Assembly (NCBI GenBank): GCA_947627835.1
Contig: CANQXM010000051.1
Coordinates: 1 to 8,305, forward strand
DNA from: an uncultured Bacilli bacterium
GTDB taxonomy: Bacteria; Bacillota_I; Bacilli_A; RF39; UBA660
Length of the DNA stretch: 8,305 nucleotides
Direction of reading: 5' to 3'
Shown here piece after piece: positions 5,447-8,305 of the stretch. The number at the start of each line of letters is the position of its first letter. Position 1 is the first letter of the stretch. Below the pieces are notes generated by a model, which was given only the letters and a program-made list of their open reading frames with translations, was not told where the DNA came from and searched no databases. The position numbers were made by a program, and so were the translations under genes.

Positions 5447-6107
5447 ATTTTTTTATTCCTTTTGGGAATTCTTCCTCCCATTCTTTTGGTACTTTTGCCC
5501 TAAAAGTGTGTTCTTTTTCATTTTGGAAAGTTATTTTGGATGCATGAAGTGCCAAGCGATTATAAGTATTTTGTTTGCTATGGTATTTTTTGTCTCCTAT
5601 GATAGGATGGTTTATGGATGCTAGAGCTACACGAATTTGATTTTTTCTTCCCGTTTGAATGGTTATTTTTAAGAGGCTTTTGTTATTTTTTTCTTGCAAC
5701 ACTTGGTAAGTTGTTATTGCTTTTTTCCCGATTTTTGGATTTTTGGTATCATAGACTTGGAGAGTTTTACTTTCTTGTAAGTAATTTATAATTGTTTGTT
5801 TTTTGGGTATTACAATTCCTTCTACAATCGCCAGATATTCTCTTTTTACTTTTTGGTTCCAGTTTTCTTGAAGTTCGTGTTTTATTTTTTCGTTTTTAGC
5901 AAAAACTACGATGCCTGATGTTTCCCGATCTAAGCGGTGGACGATAAAAATTTTATTTTTGGGATTTTGTTTTTTTATGTATTCTCTTGCTTGATGATAT
6001 AGCGTGTGTTCTTGTTCTTTTTCGGTAGCGATCGTTAGTATTTTAGCAGGTTTATTTATGATTAATAATTCTTTGTTTTCAAAGATTATGTCCAACTTTT
6101 TCTTCAT
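5424..6107 (-). CDS. RluA-family pseudouridine synthase without S4 domain
   Basis: A 227-residue RNA pseudouridine synthase of the RluA/RluC/RluD/TruC family. The catalytic motif is HRLDRETSG (57-65), with Asp60 as the expected nucleophile. IIFENKELLIINKP at the start, KREYLAIVEG (88-97), TGRKNQIRVAL (152-162) and HPIIGDKKY (167-175) are family landmarks. It lacks the N-terminal S4 domain of RluC and RluD, so it is closer in plan to RluA and TruC; the target (23S rRNA or tRNA) cannot be told. The start at 6107 is chosen because an AGAGGA site lies upstream and the family N-terminus follows at once. A longer frame begins at a TTG at 6152 and adds 15 residues without support. It overlaps the preceding gene by 29 bases and the following one by 23. 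Confidence 0.88.
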   Translation of the reverse strand: MKKKLDIIFENKELLIINKPAKILTIATEKEQEHTLYHQAREYIKKQNPKNKIFIVHRLDRETSGIVVFAKNEKIKHELQENWNQKVKREYLAIVEGIVIPKKQTIINYLQESKTLQVYDTKNPKIGKKAITTYQVLQEKNNKSLLKITIQTGRKNQIRVALASINHPIIGDKKYHSKQNTYNRLALHASKITFQNEKEHTFRAKVPKEWEEEFPKGIKKYEEETND

Positions 6108-7437
6108 ATTGATAGGTATCCTCTTTGCTTTCAATAAACAATGGTAGTTCAATCGTAGTTTTTACATAAGGTGCAGTAGAAATTTGATTTTCTAAGTAAT
6201 CTTCTTGTTCTTTTTGCGTCATTTGTGACCAATTATCAGGGAATGGGCGCAGAATGAACGTAATATTTTGAGCTTCTTCTTTTGATAAAAATTGATAAAC
6301 ATGATAATTGTAGTATGGATCTGAACTTTCTTTTCCAATTTCCGCATTCATAATTTCCCGATCGGTGGCTTTTTTTACTTTTGTATAACCACTGTTATAA
6401 CTTCTTAAGCCACTATTTGGTTTGTTGCCACATTTATATATGCAGTGAGCAAACCAAAGAATGGAAATGCGTATGTTTTCATCACAATTTTTTTCACCCA
6501 AAAGATTCTCAAAGTAAATAATTTCATAACCTTTGGATGCCAATTGTTTACTTTTTTCTAATTGTTCGCGATATAAATTTAATTGGTTTTGGTATTTTTC
6601 TTCGCTTTGAAAGTTGCTTGGATTCGGTTTATCTCTCACAATATATATTTTTTTGACTTCTTGCTGATTTTCTTTTTCTTCTTTCGTTGGTTCGATAATT
6701 GGAATCATGATTTCTTCCCCACATATTTGCCTTGTTAATTGGCCTAGATTACTAAATTCTTGATCATGTCTTTCTTGTGTGATGAGTGCTTCAGCTACAT
6801 TTACATCAATGCCAAACTGACTTGCATAATATGTGATGGTACTACCAAAGAGGTCATGAGTTTCTTTCCTTTTTCCCATTCGATTACTTTGAACTACTTC
6901 ATAATTTAAAACATTGGTGATTTCTTCCATTTCAATTGTTTTTGTTTTCGAAGTTTCTTCTTGAATAACCGGGGTTTCTGTTTGAATCATTGGGTTTTCT
7001 AATTGAACTACTATATCATCTACGTCTTCTGCTTGCTCTGTAGTTTCTGTAACAATCGGATTATAGGTTGCTTTTGGCAAAGTTTTCGTAGCCATCGATG
7101 CAACAACAATCATTGTCCCTGATAAAGCAAGGGTTAAAATTCCTTTATTTAAAAGATTTCCTTTTTTTGTTTTATAGTGTCCTGGCTTTTTTTGAGAAGG
7201 CTTTTTTTGAGAAGGCTTTTTTAGAAAATTCGGAATGCAGATTATTTCTTCAATCATCCCCTTTTTTCTTTTAAAAATGTAATTTTGAGTGGCTGTTTTT
7301 ATTGTCACAGTAAAGGCGTCGATATCTGTGATTGTCCCTATTTTTTCTTGTTTAGTTGTTAAATAATTTAGAATGGTATTGTATTCATTTTTAGTAATGT
7401 TAATTTCTTTATTGCTTGGTATTTTTATTTCAATCAT
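6079..7437 (-). CDS. Membrane-anchored lytic-transglycosylase-like protein
   Basis: A 452-residue protein with a cytoplasmic N-terminal domain of about 90 residues, a KPSQK repeat (74-85) and one membrane segment (about 98-116). A Thr/Glu/Gln-rich external linker (125-180) leads to a lysozyme-like region. TYYASQFGIDVNVAEALITQER (202-223) matches the SLT helix leading to the catalytic glutamate, here Glu222. NLGQLT (230-235) fits the 'GLMQ/NPMQ' position, and NIRISILWFA (321-330) followed by LRSYNSG (344-350) fits the 'NI..G...L' and 'AYNAG' motifs. About 85 charged residues (250-318) lie between these blocks, longer than usual. It would cleave peptidoglycan outside the membrane; activity is inferred, since the 'ES' signature is degenerate. 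The start overlaps the DUF1292 stop by 8 bases (ATGATTGA), with GGAG eight bases upstream. Confidence 0.7.
   Translation of the reverse strand: MIEIKIPSNKEINITKNEYNTILNYLTTKQEKIGTITDIDAFTVTIKTATQNYIFKRKKGMIEEIICIPNFLKKPSQKKPSQKKPGHYKTKKGNLLNKGILTLALSGTMIVVASMATKTLPKATYNPIVTETTEQAEDVDDIVVQLENPMIQTETPVIQEETSKTKTIEMEEITNVLNYEVVQSNRMGKRKETHDLFGSTITYYASQFGIDVNVAEALITQERHDQEFSNLGQLTRQICGEEIMIPIIEPTKEEKENQQEVKKIYIVRDKPNPSNFQSEEKYQNQLNLYREQLEKSKQLASKGYEIIYFENLLGEKNCDENIRISILWFAHCIYKCGNKPNSGLRSYNSGYTKVKKATDREIMNAEIGKESSDPYYNYHVYQFLSKEEAQNITFILRPFPDNWSQMTQKEQEDYLENQISTAPYVKTTIELPLFIESKEDTYQYEEKVGHNL
7184..7223 (-). repeat. 15-bp tandem repeat coding for KPSQK units
   Basis: GGCTTTTTTTGAGAA (plus-strand reading) occurs twice in a row at 7184-7198 and 7199-7213, with a third degenerate copy from 7214. 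It lies inside the transglycosylase-like gene and codes for a repeated Lys-Pro-Ser-Gln-Lys just before the membrane segment. Each full unit holds a run of seven T, so both repeat number and reading frame could change by slippage. Confidence 0.8.
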
Positions 7438-7693
7438 CTAATTCACTCCATATTTTATCGACCATATTACTAATTATTTCTAGTTCTTGCTCATTTGTTA
7501 TGTCTTGCAATTCTAACTTGGGGTCTTCTGGATTATAACTTGAAATAAAAACGTTTGTTTCGCCATTTTCATCTATGGAACCATCCGTATAAACAATATA
7601 GTGTTTTTGATATTCTTCGTTGTAAAATTTGAATAATGTTTCACAATTTATGATTTCATTTTCGGTTTCTAAGATGAATCTTTCTGGTTTCAT
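7430..7693 (-). CDS. DUF1292 family protein (YrzB-like)
   Basis: An 87-residue acidic protein of the DUF1292 family, whose function is unknown. It has the family layout: short beta-strands (RFILETENEIINCETLFKF), an aromatic strand (HYIVYTDG), a second strand (NVFISSYNP), an acidic loop, and a closing helix (EQELEIISNMVDKIW). The start at 7693 is preferred because AGAGGA lies six bases upstream with proper spacing. An ATG two codons earlier overlaps that site, and a longer frame to 7753 runs back through the promoter and terminator. It is the first gene of the five-gene operon and overlaps the next by 8 bases. In Bacillus a DUF1292 gene (yrzB) precedes the transglycosylase gene mltG, as I recall, which makes this pairing notable. 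Confidence 0.82.
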   Translation of the reverse strand: MKPERFILETENEIINCETLFKFYNEEYQKHYIVYTDGSIDENGETNVFISSYNPEDPKLELQDITNEQELEIISNMVDKIWSELDD

Positions 7694-7715
7694 AGCCATC
7701 CTCTTTTCTTTTTTT

Positions 7716-7724
7716 ATTATATCA
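7716..7724 (-). promoter_or_regulatory. Extended -10 promoter of the five-gene operon
   Basis: TGATATAAT on the minus strand is a perfect extended -10 element (TGnTATAAT). No good -35 box is seen at the right distance, as is common for extended -10 promoters. Transcription should begin near 7709, about 16 bases before the ATG at 7693, just downstream of the terminator of the preceding gene. Confidence 0.65.
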
Positions 7725-7736
7725 CATCTCATCATG

Positions 7737-7763
7737 AAAAAAATCATAGACATCCTATGATTT
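7737..7763 (-). terminator. Rho-independent terminator of the YnbB-type gene
   Basis: On the minus strand AAATCATAG and CTATGATTT form a perfect 9-bp stem around the 5-base loop GATGT. The 3' arm ends in a run of seven T reaching 7737. The stop codon TAG of the YnbB-type gene is part of the stem. It separates that gene from the five-gene operon. Confidence 0.85.
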
Positions 7764-8305
7764 GTTTTTCAGTAGATATTCAATTGCTTTTAAAATGGTT
7801 ATTTTTCCATATTCATAAGTGAGTGATCCTTGTTGATAAGCAATGTAAGGAGGCCTTAATGGGCCGTCACAAGATAGTTCAATGGAAGAACCTTGTGTAA
7901 ATGTTCCTGCAGCCATAATGATTTGATCTTCATATCCTGGCATGCTATCTGGTATTGGTAGTGTATTGGCATCAATGGCTGAAAATTTTTGAATTCCTTC
8001 ACAGTAACGAATTAAATCTTCTTTATTATGAAAAATGATGTTTTCAACAATATCAACTCGCTCCTCATTGTATTTTGGTTCCACTTCATAACCGAGTCGT
8101 TCTAACATTGCAGAGGCTAATACGGCGGTTTTTAAAGCGTTTTTTACCACGCTTGGAGCAAAGTAAATTCCTTTTAAAAACTCCCGATTTATGCCTAAAG
8201 TTGGACCTACTTCTTTTCCTTCTCCAGGCAAGGTTAGTCGTTGGGCACATAAGGAAATTAAATTTTTTCTTCCGACAATATAAGCACCATTTGGAGCAAT
8301 TCCGG
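7755..8305 (-). CDS. ynbB: PLP-dependent YnbB / methionine gamma-lyase-like protein, C-terminal part
   Basis: The last 182 residues of a protein of the YnbB family, often annotated as 'methionine gamma-lyase family' or 'aluminium resistance' protein and normally a little over 400 residues. These are fold-type I PLP enzymes of the Cys/Met metabolism superfamily; the true substrate is uncertain. Visible family stretches are GIAPNGAYIVGRK at the start, LTLPGEGKEVGPTLG, then MPGYEDQIIMAAGTF and GPLRPPYIAYQQGSLTYE near the end. The PLP-binding lysine should lie upstream, outside the window. The frame stays open to base 8303, so the gene is cut by the window edge, not truncated in the genome; a TTG at 8231 is internal. 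It is followed by a strong terminator and is therefore the last gene of its unit. Confidence 0.9.
   Translation of the reverse strand, partial: GIAPNGAYIVGRKNLISLCAQRLTLPGEGKEVGPTLGINREFLKGIYFAPSVVKNALKTAVLASAMLERLGYEVEPKYNEERVDIVENIIFHNKEDLIRYCEGIQKFSAIDANTLPIPDSMPGYEDQIIMAAGTFTQGSSIELSCDGPLRPPYIAYQQGSLTYEYGKITILKAIEYLLKNKS

Noticed and set aside
8229..8231. TTG at 8231 as a start for the YnbB-type gene
   Set aside because: The frame continues upstream to the window edge with conserved family sequence (GIAPNGAYIVGRK), so this is an internal leucine codon.
1..8305. Possible mycoplasma code (TGA as Trp)
   Set aside because: Tryptophans checked in the 93-residue gene and the transglycosylase-like gene are TGG, and TGA ends yutD, the 182-residue gene and the DUF1292 gene.
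1..8305. Mobile element, prophage, CRISPR or defence island
   Set aside because: No transposase, integrase, phage, Cas or toxin-antitoxin protein and no regular repeat array were seen; the genes are housekeeping, sporulation-type or unknown with normal operon packing.

Overview
The window is AT-rich DNA from a low-GC Gram-positive bacterium (Bacillota, probably Bacilli or a close gut-type relative). The evidence is the strong AGGAGG-type ribosome sites, near-consensus sigma-A promoters, and recognisable Bacillus-type families (YutD, YunB, DUF1292, YnbB, RluB). Tryptophan is encoded by TGG where checked, and TGA is used as a stop, for example in yutD and the DUF1292 gene. The standard bacterial code therefore applies, not the mycoplasma code. 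A YunB homologue suggests a spore-forming ancestry.

Layout from right to left, since most genes are on the minus strand. (1) 7755-8305 is the C-terminal part of a PLP-dependent YnbB-type protein, cut by the window edge and closed by a strong terminator. (2) 4182-7693 is a tightly packed five-gene operon behind an extended -10 promoter: a DUF1292 protein, a membrane-anchored lytic-transglycosylase-like protein, an RluA-family pseudouridine synthase, a NT5C-type HAD nucleotidase and an RluB-type pseudouridine synthase. Three of its four junctions overlap. (3) 3881-4162 is the only plus-strand gene, a small 4Fe-4S ferredoxin with an unusual cysteine-rich tail, its own promoter and its own terminator. 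(4) 1002-3769 is a minus-strand operon starting divergently from the ferredoxin: a tail-anchored coiled-coil protein, YunB, a second tail-anchored protein of unknown family, and YutD. (5) 118-947 is a two-gene unit of small unknown proteins with its own promoter, which overlaps an inverted repeat at the end of yutD. (6) 1-117 holds no gene but carries two copies of AGTGGGGAG (read on the minus strand), which resemble MraZ-type operator boxes for a gene beyond the left edge.

No tRNA, rRNA, CRISPR array, insertion sequence or phage gene was seen. The window looks like ordinary chromosome. The least explained parts are the two tail-anchored proteins around YunB, the cysteine tail of the ferredoxin, and the transglycosylase-like protein with a cytoplasmic N-terminal domain coupled to DUF1292.
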